Part shown: positions 1-17,528 of the stretch, one piece after another
Position numbering within the stretch: the stretch's first letter is position 1
Layout: each line of letters opens with the position of its first letter
From: Anaeromyces robustus
Taxonomy: Eukaryota > Neocallimastigomycota > Neocallimastigomycetes > Neocallimastigales > Neocallimastigaceae
Length of the DNA stretch: 64,000 nt
Direction of reading: 5' to 3'
Assembly: GCA_002104895.1 (NCBI GenBank)
Contig: MCFG01000033.1
Location: 5,001-69,000 of the forward strand
Made by a program: the position numbers and the translations under genes
Notes under the pieces: generated by a model
The model's input: only the letters and a program-made list of their open reading frames with translations
What the model was told of the DNA's origin: nothing
Database searches by the model: none

Positions 1-233
1 TTATATTATACTTTTTTCTATCATTATTGTTTATATATTTATATATATTTATGAATATTTTAAAATTATAATTATTTATTTATTTATTATTATTATTAAT
101 ATTTATATTATACTTTTTTCTATCATTATTGTTTATATATTTATATATATTTATGAATATTTTAAAATTATAATTATTTATTTATTTATTATTATTATTA
201 ATATTTATATTATACTTTTTTCTATCATTATTA
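1..233. repeat. 102-bp tandem repeat, just over two copies
   Basis: The block containing ATACTTTTTTCTATCATTATT recurs with its T-run ending at positions 18, 120 and 222, a spacing of exactly 102 bases, and the sequence between is essentially unchanged. The third copy is partial. The remaining bases to 363 are AT-rich with no convincing coding sequence, and a TTAG acceptor ends at 363. This is either the promoter side or an intron of the gene that follows. Confidence 0.85.
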
Positions 234-543
234 ACATTATAATTAATTTTTTTTTTAATTATTTTTTTATTTATTTTTAAACTTTATTAATTATACCGTT
301 TTGGATATTAAAAAAATAATAATAATAATTATATATATATATATTATATTAAAATAATAATTAGAACTAACACATATTAATGATGATAAAAAATTAGAAA
401 GTGATAAAAATAGTTTATTTATACCTAATAAAAATATATTAAACAATCATAATTATAACAGTAATGTTAATAGTAATAATCAAAATAGAATAAAAAATAA
501 AAACAATAATAAAGAAGAAAGACATAGCAACAGTGATAAAATA

Positions 544-4597
<4,054 letters not shown>

Positions 4598-5554
4598 ATA
4601 ATAAAAAAAATATATATATATATATATATAAATTATATAATATATATATATTTTATTTTTATTTTTCTTTTATAATTTATAATATTTATTTAACATTAAT
4701 CTTTTCACTTCATTAAATATTTAAAATATAAAAATATTTATATAAAATACTTTTTGTTAACTATCTTATAATTGATTTTTTTTTTTTTAAATTTTTTTAA
4801 TTTTTTTTAATTTTTTTTTTTTTTTATAATGAATTGAATTTCTTAATTTATTTTATTTTATTTTTTTATTTAATTTTATTTATTTATTTTTATTTATTTT
4901 TATTTATTTCTTTTAAACATTATTACATAATAACATTCATTATAAAATATATATTATACAAAATATATATATTTCTTTTAAACATTATTACATAGTAACA
5001 TTCATTATAAAATATATATTATACAAAATATATATATTTCTTTTATATATATATAAAAGGAATATGTCATTATTAAATAAAAATATTATATGATAAATTA
5101 TATTATTTAAAATATTATATATATACATAATAAATATAATGTATATTTCTTTTATTTTTATTATAGTTTATATACAATAATAATGAACTAAGATGTAAAT
5201 AATAAAATAATAATAGTAATAATTAGTAATAATATTAATAATAATAATAATTATAATAATAATAATAATAAAACTATATATTTGGATGAAATAATTTTTT
5301 TTATTTTCTTTATTTTATTAATATATTATTATATTATTAAATTTATATTTTAATACTTTTTTTTTTTTTTTTTTTGAAGTTTGAATTAAAGTTTTTTAAG
5401 TTTATAATAATTGTATTTATTCATTAATAAGTAGTGGATACCAAAAAATTAGTATAATTTAATTATATTTTTAATTAATTATCCTTCCAATCTAACTTTA
5501 AGTGACTATGACAAAAATAAAAATAATTATTTACATTTAGTCATAAAATTAGAT

Positions 5555-5588
<34 letters not shown>

Positions 5589-6005
5589 ATTTTTATTTTT
5601 ATTTTTATTTTATTTTATTTAATTATTTTTCATAATAATATATAAATATATATATTATATATAATTATATAATTTTATATATATATATTTTTTTTTCGAA
5701 TTTTTTTTTCGACTTTTTTTTTTTTTTTTTTTTTTTTTTGAATTATAATATAAAAATGCCATAACAAAATAAATTAAATATTATAAATTTTTTTCTCTAT
5801 AGAATATAATCATATTTTTTACAATATAATTATTTAGAAATCATTAAATATATCCGAGATAATAATAGATTATTTATGAATATTGATGAAATAATATAAT
5901 AATATATAAATATTTATTTATATTTAAAATTAAATATATTCAATCTTTTTTTTTCAAGAGAAATAAAAAAATTTTGAAGAGGAAAAAAAAAATAAAAATA
6001 AAAAA
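4598..6005. other. Intergenic, AT-rich, with a 65-bp tandem duplication
   Basis: This separates two same-strand genes. A 65-bp unit beginning TTCTTTTAAACATTATTACA occurs at about 4908 and 4973, with a partial third copy near 5038. The remainder is T-runs, A-runs and AAT repeats. Bases 5395-5520 are somewhat more complex, but I see no reading frame or RNA fold I can defend. The last few hundred bases should hold the promoter of the next gene; no motif stands out. Confidence 0.6.
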
Positions 6006-6384
6006 ATGAAACCAATATTACTTATTAATGTTCTTGCACTAATTATTCCTTCTTCTATTATTGTTAATTCATATGTAATACCTTCTGAATCTAATAATGG
6101 AGTAGATTATCAAAATGGATTAAATAATGAAGATAATAATAATATGAATAACAATATTATGGAAGGTTTTTTTATATAAAGTTTTTATTTGTTATATATA
6201 TTTTTTATTATATTTCTTTTTTTTATATGATATAATATATATATTGATTTTAAAATAAAATAATAATTTGTTTTTTTTGAAAAAAATACTTTTATAAATT
6301 TTATAAATTATATATATATATATATATTAAACAATATTTTGCTAAATATAATATTTTATTATATATTATATATTATATATATAT

Positions 6385-6423
<39 letters not shown>

Positions 6424-9228
6424 ACATGTATTCAATGAAGATGATGAATATTATGATATAAGTAAAAAACCAAATATAAATAGTAATCAAAGTACCAATT
6501 ATAATAATAAAGATATGTTTAAAGATTATAACCATAATGATATAGATGATAATTTTGCGGTGAATAATAATAATGATAATATTAATAATACTAATATTAA
6601 TAATACAAATGATAATGGTTATGGTAATGTAGAAGTTAATGAAGTTGAAGAAGAAGAAGTTGAAGAAGAAGATAAAGAAAAAGAAATTGAAAATGAAAAA
6701 GAAAACAATGAATTTTTTAAAAATTTTGATATAAATAGTATAAATTGGGAAGCTTTTGAAAATAATTACGAAGATGTGGATTATAATAATAACGATGAAT
6801 ATAATAATGAATACAATACTACTTATGGAAATATTAATAATGAATACATAAATAATACTGATAATTCCATAACTAATGATGATATTGATAATTCAATTAT
6901 TGACAATACTATAGATAATACGGATAATTCTATAAGTAATGATGATATTGATAATTCAATTATTGACACTACTATAGATAATACTGATACTAGTAATAGT
7001 AATAATAACATAATTAATAGTGATACCTCCAATACTATTAATAATAATAATGCTACTAGTAATAGTAATAATAACATAATTAATAGTGATACCTCCAATA
7101 CTATTAGTAATAATAATAATAGTAATAATAATATAAATAGTGAAAATAATATCGATAATAATAATATAAAAAATGATTCCTATAAATATACAAAATTTAA
7201 AAATTATTCATTCGATGAACCTATATCCACAGATATGGATTATTCCAATGATAATAATAGTGATAATAATAATGATAATAATAATAATGTCACTGTGGAT
7301 ACGAATAATACTACAAATGAAGAAAGTAATATTAATGATAAAAATAATAATAATAGTAATAATAATAATAATGAAAAAACCGAATCAAAAATTATAGAAG
7401 ATTCAAAACAAAATCAACCAACTACAACTACAATTACTAATAAAAATGATAATGATGATAATTCTAAAAATCAATCTAATGACAAAATAAATAATAAAGA
7501 TGAAAGTCAAAATGAAAATCAAAAACAAACTAATAAGGAAACCAATAATAATAAAGATACCAACTATACACCATATATTCCATATATAGATCAAGATATT
7601 ATAGATAATGATACTTCGACCCCAGGAACTAATACTAATAATGATAAAGAAAATACGATAAATAATAATGATTTCAAAATTATGAGTCCAAATATGAATA
7701 AATATTTAGTATCTAATAATGATATTAATACAAATACTATTAATAATAATTCTATTAATAATAACAACAACAACAACAGTAATATTAATAATAATAATAA
7801 TTTAGGAACAAATACGAATGGTTCACAAATAAATAATAATGCCAATAATCTTTCAGCTAATACTATAAATACAAATGCAAATGCAAATACAAATGCAAAT
7901 ACAAATGTCAATAGTAATATTAATACAAATACAAATACTAATACAAATACAAATACTAATGCAAATAATAATATCAATAGTAATATTAATACAAATGCAA
8001 ATAATAATTCTAATACTAATTCAAATGTGAATAATAATAATATTAATAATAATAATATTAATAATAATAATATCAATAATAATAATATTAATAATAATAT
8101 CAATAATAATAATAATATTAATAATAATAATATTAATACTACAACTAAAACAATCCCATCTATTTATCTTATGGCAACCACCACCACTACTACAACAACA
8201 ACGACAATGTCTAATTCATATACAGCAGCCTATATTATTAATAACGATGTAAATAATCATAATCAAGTCTATAATGATGATGCTAATGCTAATGTTAATA
8301 ATCAGAATAATACCCAACAACAACAAGAATCACCAATAATTCATGTCCCTCCACCAAAAGAAGAAGGAGGTGGTGGTTCATTTTCTGTTATTATTATATT
8401 ATTAATGATTTCTTTATCATTAATTACATGTGCCGTAGTTTATATTAGAGCAAATTATAGTGTAAGTTTAAATATATATTTTATTTCATTTAAGACCATT
8501 ACAATTTTTTTATTTTTCATTTTTTTATTTTTTTTTTTTTTATAAAAAAAAAAAAACTAATATTAATTCATATTCCTATAAATAAATAATATATATATAC
8601 ATTTATATATATATATATTTATTTATATTTATATATTTATTTATATATACTTATAATATATATATAATATAAATAGCCATCTAAAAACTTTGAACAACGT
8701 GGTCAACCAACCTTTTTTGTTGATAATTCACCAATGGCTCAAAATACTTATGTTAATAGAGCCGGTACTCATGAAACTTCTCCATTTTTACAATCTAAAG
8801 TTAATCCTTCACCACCATTTATAGGTTCTGATTATTCTCCTTTATCTAATGCTAATAATCCAAGAAATATGTATACTACCCCAAGTATGACACCTATTGT
8901 ATTACCTTATCCAGCTGTAACTAATTCTCAATATAATTCAATGTATTCTCAATACTCTCAATACACTAATAATCCTACACCATCTCCTTATATTCAATAT
9001 CAAGGAAATATGAATATGAATATGAATATGAATATGAATATGAATAATAACAATAATAATTATAATAATTATAATTCTATGGATATAAATAATAATGATT
9101 ATATTATTACTGAAGATAATAATGGTCCAACTTCTATTACTGTCGAACCGAATAAGGGATATCTTTTATTTAAAAATGAGAGAAATAATGATTATGATTA
9201 TATAGATTATAGTAAAAAGATTGAGTAA
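6006..9228 (+). CDS. Asn/Thr-rich single-pass membrane protein with signal peptide
   Basis: Unrecognised. Three exons join in frame: 6006-6165, 6420-8461, 8677-9228 (917 aa). Exon 1 encodes a signal peptide (MKPILLINVLALIIPSSIIV). Exon 2 encodes about 650 residues of Asn/Asp/Thr/Ser low complexity with an early acidic stretch, internal duplications (the NSI..DDIDNSIID and SNSNNNIINSDTSNTI blocks) and NTNANTN runs. A membrane segment (VIIILLMISLSLITCAVVYI) lies near residues 709-729. Exon 3 is a 183-residue Pro/Ser/Asn/Tyr-rich tail. The layout resembles fungal type I surface sensors or mucins: extended glycosylatable ectodomain, one helix, cytoplasmic tail. No enzyme or binding domain is visible. 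The exon 1 donor (GTTTTT) is weak and the exon 2 acceptor follows about 28 A's, so that junction is the least certain. Confidence 0.8.
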
Positions 9229-9309
9229 AAAAAATAATATATTATATATATTATAATAATCTTTATAGTTATAATAATAAAAACTATTAATAATTATCAT
9301 TATAATAAT

Positions 9310-9369
<60 letters not shown>

Positions 9370-9663
9370 TATTAATAACTATTAATAATAATAATAATAA
9401 TTATTTTTACTTTCTATTATACTATTATATACATTATAAAACTATTCACTTTAAAATATTGATATTATATATCTTTTTAAAATTTTCTATTTTTTATTTA
9501 TATTATTAATTTTAATCTTTCATTAATTTATTATTAGTATAATAATAACACAATTATATATTAAAATAAAAAAAAAAAAAAAAAAGAAATTTATAAAAAT
9601 ATAAAAAGTTTTTAATATAAATAAAATAAATTATCAAATAATACTATAAAATTTTTCTTTAAT

Positions 9664-9885
9664 AACCTATACTATACAACAACTTATATTCTTTTCATTA
9701 TATTTTATTAATTTAGAATTAATTTTATATTTATTAGTTGTATAAGATAATTAGATTGTATAATAATTTAACCTATACTATACAACAACTTATATTCTTT
9801 TCATTATATTTTATTAATTTAGAATTAATTTTATATTTATTAGTTGTATAAGAGTTGTATAAGATAATTAAATGGTATAATAATT
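9664..9885. repeat. 106-bp direct tandem duplication with inverted ends
   Basis: The unit starting AACCTATACTATACAACAAC occurs at 9664 and 9770 with near-complete identity. Within each copy, TATACAAC near the left end is complementary to GTTGTATA near the right end, so each unit can form an 8-bp terminal stem. Copy 2 carries an extra AGTTGTATAAG. There is no coding capacity. Confidence 0.85.
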
Positions 9886-10029
9886 TTTCTTAAATATATT
9901 TTTCTTTTATAAATAACAATCTTTCTTTAAGTATATTTTTTTTATATAAATTATAATTATTCTTTAAATAGATATATATATTTGAGAAAAAAAAATAAGA
10001 GAAAAAACTCTATATAGTAACTATATATG

Positions 10030-10052
10030 CTTAATAATTCATAATTATTAAG
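10030..10052. other. Perfect 10-bp hairpin followed by T-runs
   Basis: CTTAATAATT, loop CAT, then AATTATTAAG, followed immediately by TCTTTTTTTTT and more T-rich sequence. It lies between two convergent genes, where a 3'-end element would be expected. Function is unknown; a bacterial-style terminator role is not implied. Confidence 0.5.
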
Positions 10053-10298
10053 TCTTTTTTTTATTTTTTTTTTTTATTTTTATTTTTATTTTTATTTTTT
10101 ATTTTTTATTTTTATTTATTTATTATTTTTTTTTGTTTGTTTAATTTTTCTATTTAATTTTTGGTTTGTTTGTTCGCTTTTAGTGTTATTTTTTTTTTTT
10201 TTTTATTTTTTTTATTTTTTATTTCTATGGTTTTTTATTATATATTTTAATAGATATAAACAACTCTTTATATATATATATATATTAAAAGAAAATAA

Positions 10299-10342
<44 letters not shown>

Positions 10343-10532
10343 AATAAAATATTTGATCAACAAAATATTTTTATTCTTTTTTTTTCTTTCTTTCTTTCTT
10401 TTTTTATTTTTTACTTTTATGTTACTCTTATATATTAAATAATTTTATTTTTAATTTTTATTTTTATTATTATTATTTTTTTTCTTTTATTTTTTTCTTT
10501 TTCTAAATAATTAAAATTTATGATTTTCGAAC

Positions 10533-10568
<36 letters not shown>

Positions 10569-11199
10569 TATATATATAATTTTTATAAATTTTTTTTTAT
10601 ATACTTTTGCGTGTGAATATTTTTTTTTATGATTGTTTATTTGTTTTTCTATATAATATATATATATATATATAAAGCAATAATTAAAATATAAATTAAA
10701 AAAAAAATTTAAAAAAAAAAATAATAAAAAATTTACATATATTGTTAAATTATATATAAAAAATAAAACGAAAAGAAAAATTTTTAAATGAAAATAATAG
10801 AAAAATGTTTAATAAAAATAAAAATGACAAATAAAATATTATAAAAATAAAATAAATACAAATATTTGTATATACTTTATTTCTATATATTATTTTTATA
10901 TTCCTTTTTATGAATTGAAGAGATTTTTTTTTTACATCTATAAAATATATTTATATAATTATTTATATTGCATTATTTTTTTTATTATTATTTTTTTGGT
11001 TTTCATTAATTATACTCTGGTGTTTTGTTTTAAATATCTACGGCTTTTTTATTTTTTTTTTTTAATAAATGTCTATTTAATCTTTTGTTGTTGTTGTTGT
11101 TTTTTCTTTTTTATTATTTTTTTTTTTTTGAATTATTTGTGATATATTTTTATTAAAAAAAAAAAAAATTAAATCTTCAAGTCTTCAAGTATGTATAAT

Positions 11200-12549
11200 T
11201 TAATCAGCTATTTCACCACCATTACCATCTCTTTGGTTACCAAAATTATTAAGAGGTATTTGAGAAGAAGTTGGTTTACTATTTATAGTACCAGTTGGAT
11301 CGTTACTATTATTACTAAAGCCACTATTTGATTTATTATAATTTCCAGCAGAGGATACATCATTACCACCTCCAAAGATTTGTTTTCTTTTAATAACTAA
11401 AAGACCAACAATGAAGATTGTTACTAAAACACTCATTAACATATTAACTTTTCTCCACCATTTTTCATTTTCAGCAAGTTTATGTTTTTCAAATTCTTCA
11501 ATACCAGACATAAAATTAACATTAATAGTTTCTGGTTGATTACCAACACCTCCAAGACCCCAGTTCCAAGATTCACTATTTTCTGGGTCATCTACTTTAC
11601 TAAATTCTACATGGCTTTCATTAATATTTCCATTATTTGTTTTATTTTTATCAACTTTACTTTTCCAGTCACGATCACCATCAGATTTAGTATCTTTATT
11701 AACTACTTTTTTAGATTTGGTACGTTGTATTTCTGCTTCTACTGTATTATCTTTTCTAAATTTACAAAAAGCACCTACAAACCAAAGAGGGAATAAAAGA
11801 AAACCAAAGAAGAAAAGATAAGCACCAATAGGAACATTCTTCCACCAAGTTTTACTAAATATTTTTCTTCTATTACCATTTGAATTACGGAATAAAGTAC
11901 CTTTTTTCTTTTCATATGGCATTGGTATACTGAAATCAAGATTCATATTAGTTCTTTTACCAAAACTTTGTGGTTCTTGGTAACGATTTGTTTTGGCACC
12001 AAAACCTTGTACATTTGAAAGAGTAGTAATTCTTGAAACTCTATCTGGTGAATGTTCACGTATATAATTTCTTTCTTCTTTTAAAGCTTCATTCCACATT
12101 GCATTAACTTCTTTACGAATAACTGTTGTAGTTGGTCTTTCTACTCTTTTCTTTGATAAATTTCTTCTTAATTGATTTACAGGTTTTTCTTCATCTTTTC
12201 CTTTTTCTTTATCTTTATCTTTCTTTCCTTTATCTTTTTTATCTTTATTACCAAAATCTCTTAATTTCCCAAAATTTCTTTTTGGTTTTTGTTCCTATAT
12301 ATAATAAATAAAATAAAAATAAATAAAATAAATATTATATATAATATTATTAATTTATATTGATTATAAATATTTCAACATTAATTTTGATAAAAGTTCT
12401 ATAATTGATTTATTTTTCAAATTTCTCATAGTAAATTGAATAAAATATTAATAATAAAAATAATTTTTTATACTTACGTATGTTACACTATCATTAAGAA
12501 ATGAATTGCTTGGATATAAAACTTTTTCATCAATACCAAAGTATTCCAT
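11200..12549 (-). CDS. Two-TM membrane protein, conserved-looking, unknown function
   Basis: Two exons on the minus strand join in frame: 12549-12478 (24 codons, MEYFGIDEKVLY.., donor GTAAGT) and 12294-11200, giving 388 aa. Residues about 25-90 are strongly basic (KDKKDKGKKDKDKEKGKDEEK), probably cytosolic. A helix preceded by WW (WWKNVPIGAYLFFFGFLLFP, followed by LWFVGAFC) and a second helix (MLMSVLVTIFIVGLLVI) flank a charged loop containing SESWNWGLGGVG. The Gly/Ser/Asn-rich tail has no signal. The aromatic, Gly- and Pro-rich first helix is the kind of motif conserved among fungal membrane proteins of unknown role; I cannot name a family. A T-rich region follows its start on the upstream side. 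Confidence 0.8.
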
Positions 12550-12785
12550 TGTGGTATATTATATGTTTTTTTTAAAAAAAATAATGAAATAAAAATATAT
12601 TGATTGTAAAAATTATTAAATAGTTTTTAATTTATAGCGTATAATTTCGTTGTATTTTTTGCGTTGATTTTTTTTTTTTTTTTTAAAAAAAGATATTATT
12701 TTTTCTTATGTATTACAAAAAAAAAAAAAATAGTTTTTATCTTTTTTAAATAATAAAAAAAAAAAGTATATTTCTTTTTCTATTA

Positions 12786-12818
<33 letters not shown>

Positions 12819-15068
12819 CAACTATTAATATAAAAGATTTTATAAATTGTTATTTTATTTTATTGCTCTGGTTAAAAAATAATAATATTTTTATTAAATT
12901 TGATTAATTTTTAAAACATTTATTTTTATATAATTTGTTTTTTTTGAATATATATATATTTTTTATATTATACTGTTTTTATTTTATATTGTTTTTATTT
13001 GTGTTTTTTAATTTTTAATTTTTATTTTTTATTTCTTTAATTTTTTTAATTTTTTATTTTTTATTTGATTTTTTAATTTTTAATTTGTTTTTATTTAATT
13101 TTTGTTTTTGAAATTTATTTTTTTTTTACTGTTATTATTGTTTATTATATTTTATAAGTTCTTTTTTTTTAATTTGTAATTTGAAAAAAAAAAAAAATAC
13201 TGAATAATCTTCTAAAAGTTCACTTCTATTTTCAACCAAAAAAAAGTATATATAAAAAAAACTTTCTCTTTAAATTAAAACAAAAAATTAAAAATTCAGT
13301 TGAAAAAAAAAAAGAATTTGAGAAAAAAAAAATGAAAAAACGAAAATATTTTTATTTTTTATATTATTTTTTTTAAAATAATAATAATAATAATAAAAGC
13401 TATACTATATTATTTAAACAAAAAAAAAGTTAAGAAGTAAATAAATAAATAAATAAATAAAAAAGTTAAATAAATACAAATTTATAAAATATAAAATAAA
13501 ATAAAATGTAAAAAAAAAAAAATAATATATATACATATGAAAATAATATATTGTTTTTATTTATTTATTTATTTATTTATTAAACTTGTATATAAATAAT
13601 AAATAAATAAATAAATATTATTATAAATAAATAAATAAATATTATGAATATTATAAATAAATAATAAATTATAAATAATTATTAAATAAAATTATTATTA
13701 ATTATTTGTATAATTAAACTTGTGTTTTGTATTTCTCAAATAAATATTTTATCTCTTAATTAACAATTTTTTCTTTTATTATTATTAATATTTAATATTT
13801 AAATTATTATTTATCCTATGAAATATATATAAAAATATATTATTAATATATTATTAAATAAGATTATATAATAATAATATATATTATATTGATATTGATA
13901 GAATATTATTATAAGTTAAAATTGTAATTAATAAAAAATTTTTTCGTACACAATTTAATAAGATAATAAGGAAATATTAATATAAGGAAATATTTTTTCT
14001 TTATTAATAATATAAAAAAAGTTAATCATTTATATTTATTATACTTTTTTATTACATTATATTGTAAATATAATTAATATATATTGTATTGTATTTTATT
14101 GCTATATATTATTTTATATTATAATATATATTTAACTTTATTTTATTTTATGTTGTTTGTTTTTGATATTGATTAAAATTAATATTAATATAAAATAAAT
14201 ATATTATAATACATTATAATATATGTTTTTAATTTATATGAAAATTAAATTTCTTTTATATTTTTTATTATATTAAAGATATTGTATTCATATATTAAAA
14301 TAAATCAAATCACATTTTATTAAATACACAATACAATTATTTAATTTAATATATTATAAAATATGTATTTTAAATATATTTAAATTTATTATATAATATA
14401 TTTTAATATAAATTATTAATATAAAACAATTTATTTTAATTTAAAAAGACGGCAGGTATATTTTATTATTAATAATAAAATTATAAAATTTAAAGAAAAA
14501 CATACTATTATATATTATTATATATTATATATAAAAAAAATAAATAAATAACTATTTTTTTAATAAATATAAATCTATTACCATATTTAAATGATTAGGT
14601 ATAATTTATGCAGGTTACATTTTTTTTATCCTCATTCATCTCTATTTAAATTAAAAAGTAAAAAAAATTTCCATGAATCCATATAATGCATTATATTATA
14701 ATATATTACATATATCAAATGGATACAAAATATATTCATAATGTATACAGTAATGTATATAATACTACATTATATAATATATAATATAATATAATATAAT
14801 AAAATATAATATAATTTATAGATTAAATGTATATGAACTATAATATATAATATTATTTATTATTTATTAAGAATATTTTTTTTTTTTCATATTTAAATAT
14901 TTGACTATCAAGCATACCCATTGTTAATAAAGAAAAATATAGAAATGGGTTAACCCATTTTTAATATTTTTAATAAATATTATTATTCACCAAAGTAAAA
15001 ATGCAATCATAGTTCATTATTACTAAAGTTAATTCTTTAGTAATAATGAGATTAACTAATATTAATCT

Positions 15069-15099
<31 letters not shown>

Positions 15100-16653
15100 G
15101 ATTAATCTTATCTTTAAAATAAACAAATAAAAAAAAAAAAAAGAAGAAAAAGTAAAAACTTTTTATTTATTTATTTATTTTAACATATTAACATATTAAT
15201 TTTTTTTTTTTAAAAAAAAAAAAAAACAATTCTCCCTTAATAAACTTTATTTCTTTTTTATATTAAAATCTATATATAATTAATACACCAACTAATTCTT
15301 TTTTCTTTTTTTCTTTTTTATTTATTTAAATAAGATAAAAAAATGTGGAATAAAAAAAAGAATTTTATTGAATAATTCTTTTTACATATTTAATATAATG
15401 TAAAAAAAAAACAATATTTAATAATTAAGTAACAGAATAAAATTAAATATAAAGTATTTAATGAAAAGTATTTTTTTTTTTTTTACATGATCGATCTCTT
15501 GTTTTCTTTAATTTTTTTTTCTTTTGTATATACTTTTATTTCAATTAGTTTGATTTTAATGTTTATATATTTTTACTCTATAAAATATTAAATAGATAGA
15601 TAGATATTAAATAATTTAAATATGGAACCATTGCTAAGAATTCTTAGAGTATTAGTCATCAAGAAACAAACTGATTAGTTTTTCCTTTTTTTTTTTCATC
15701 TTATTAAGTTACTAAAACTTATCCTGATTATTTATTTATTCATTTATTTATTTATTTATTTATTTATCTAATATTTATTATATTTATTTATTTATTTATA
15801 TATTTGTATATTTATTTATATATTTGTATATTTATTTATATATTTGTATATTTATTTATTTATTTATATATTTGTATATTTATTTATTTATTTATTTATT
15901 TATTTATTATTTATTTATTTATTTATAGGATTCTATTAGTTTTTTAATTATTTTTTTTTCTTTACACAAAGTTTTTTTATCTAAAAATGAAATTTACTTT
16001 TGAAATATAAAAGGAAATATTTAATTTTATGTACAACCTTTTTTTTTCATAATTTAATTTATATTTAATTTATAATACTTTCCGTTTTTTCTCAGAAAAT
16101 ATATAATAGCTTTAAAATTACAAAAATTATACAATTTAAATTAGAATATTTTAATTAATGGTTATATACATAAAAGGAAATTTTATATATTATAGATGTT
16201 ACACAAAATGAAAGGTCAAAAATATGTTCTAAAATTAAAAATAGTTAGAATAAATAAATAAATGAATGAATGATAAATAAATAAATTATTAGATAGATTT
16301 ATTAAGTAAATTTATTATAATTAAATAAATTAATCAAATATATTTAAATAAATGTACACTACATATAATAGTATTATAAATATAAATAAAATAAAATAAA
16401 AATAATTATGAATGACTTAATAGTAATTATTAATTTGATTTAATTTATTTAATTTATATATTTACTTTTACATATTTATTTATTTATTTCATATTAAATC
16501 ATTTTTTTATTTTATTGATCAAGAAAAAAAAAAGTTTAATTGTAACAACTGTAACAACAAAAATATTAATAAAAAAGTTAAGAAGATTGAAAATAATTAT
16601 AAAGATTAATATTAATTATATAATAATATCATGATAATAAAAAATACTAATGC

Positions 16654-16690
<37 letters not shown>

Positions 16691-17284
16691 CAATTTTTAA
16701 AGAATAAATTAATTTACAGAATTTTTTATTATTAGTATCTATACTTATTTATCTATAATGAATAATTATTATTATTTAATATTAATTGTGTATAAATATT
16801 ACAAATTAGGGTCAAAATAGCCACTACAAAAAAGAAAAAAAAAAATAAAAAAATTTTTTTTATTAAAAAAAGAAAATAAGAATTGTTTTTAATTTCAATC
16901 CATTGTTGTATATAGGATTAATACAACAAAAAAAAAGAAAATACATTTTATATCTATTTAATTAATAAAAGATTGGTGAATTTTATTACAATAAAAATAT
17001 TAATGTATGAAGTATCTAAATGTAATGGATTTATTTATCTATTATTTATTTATTTATTTATTTATTTGTTTGTTTATTTGTTTATTTATTTATTTACTTT
17101 TATATTTGCTTATTTACTTATTTACTTATTAATTTATTTATTTATTTATGATTTATTTATTTATTTATATAGTTATTTATTTTTTATATATTATTTATTT
17201 ATTTACTTACTTGTTTGTTTGTTTATTTTATATTTAAAAATGTATCCTATTTTTATTTTATTTTATGTTATTTATTAAATTTTT
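12550..17284. other. Gene-free AT-rich stretch with hairpins and microsatellites
   Basis: This is upstream of the minus-strand gene that starts at 12549. It is mostly A/T homopolymers and TTTA/AAT repeats, including TTTA-type arrays at about 15728-15927 and 17036-17235; the latter creates a spurious hydrophobic frame. A run of palindromes lies at 14943-15110. Short more complex bits at 14450-14660 and 15600-15720 show no coherent frame. No gene is called. Confidence 0.6.
14943..15110. repeat. Cluster of three palindromes
   Basis: First, an 18-bp perfect palindrome AAATGGGTTAACCCATTT at 14943-14960. Second, a 15-bp perfect stem, TCATTATTACTAAAG at 15014-15028 with its complement at 15035-15049, and a 6-nt loop. 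Third, ATTAATCTTTT near 15060 pairing with AAAAGATTAAT near 15097-15108 across an A-run. Their regularity in otherwise simple sequence suggests a structured element rather than chance. Confidence 0.7.
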
Positions 17285-17493
17285 TTTCTTTTAGACTAAA
17301 GAAAGAACATTCTTTTATAACTTTTCCACTCTTAAAGGCTATTTTCGAGTTATATACCTATCCATAGCGTAAAATATATTATGCATTTGATACCTAAATT
17401 AAGATGAAGGTATATTCATAACCCCAACATAATAATATATTTAGAATCAGAAAAAAAAATTTTTTTATCATAATTTTTTACCTTTAATTTCTT

Positions 17494-17528
<35 letters not shown>

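Larger units (their letters stand above)
9229..11199. other. Convergent intergenic region
   Basis: This lies between the 3' ends of two convergent genes, so it should hold both 3'UTRs and polyadenylation sites. It contains an AAT microsatellite (about 9309-9366), a duplicated 106-bp unit, a small hairpin followed by T-runs, and long homopolymer tracts. The T-rich reading frame at 10915-11142 is composition-driven and not a gene. Confidence 0.6.

Noticed and set aside
7591-8103. 170-codon hydrophobic minus-strand frame
   Set aside because: Opposite-strand shadow of the Asn/Thr-rich ectodomain exon.
10915-11142. 75-codon Phe/Tyr-rich frame
   Set aside because: T-homopolymer composition only; lies in convergent 3' sequence.
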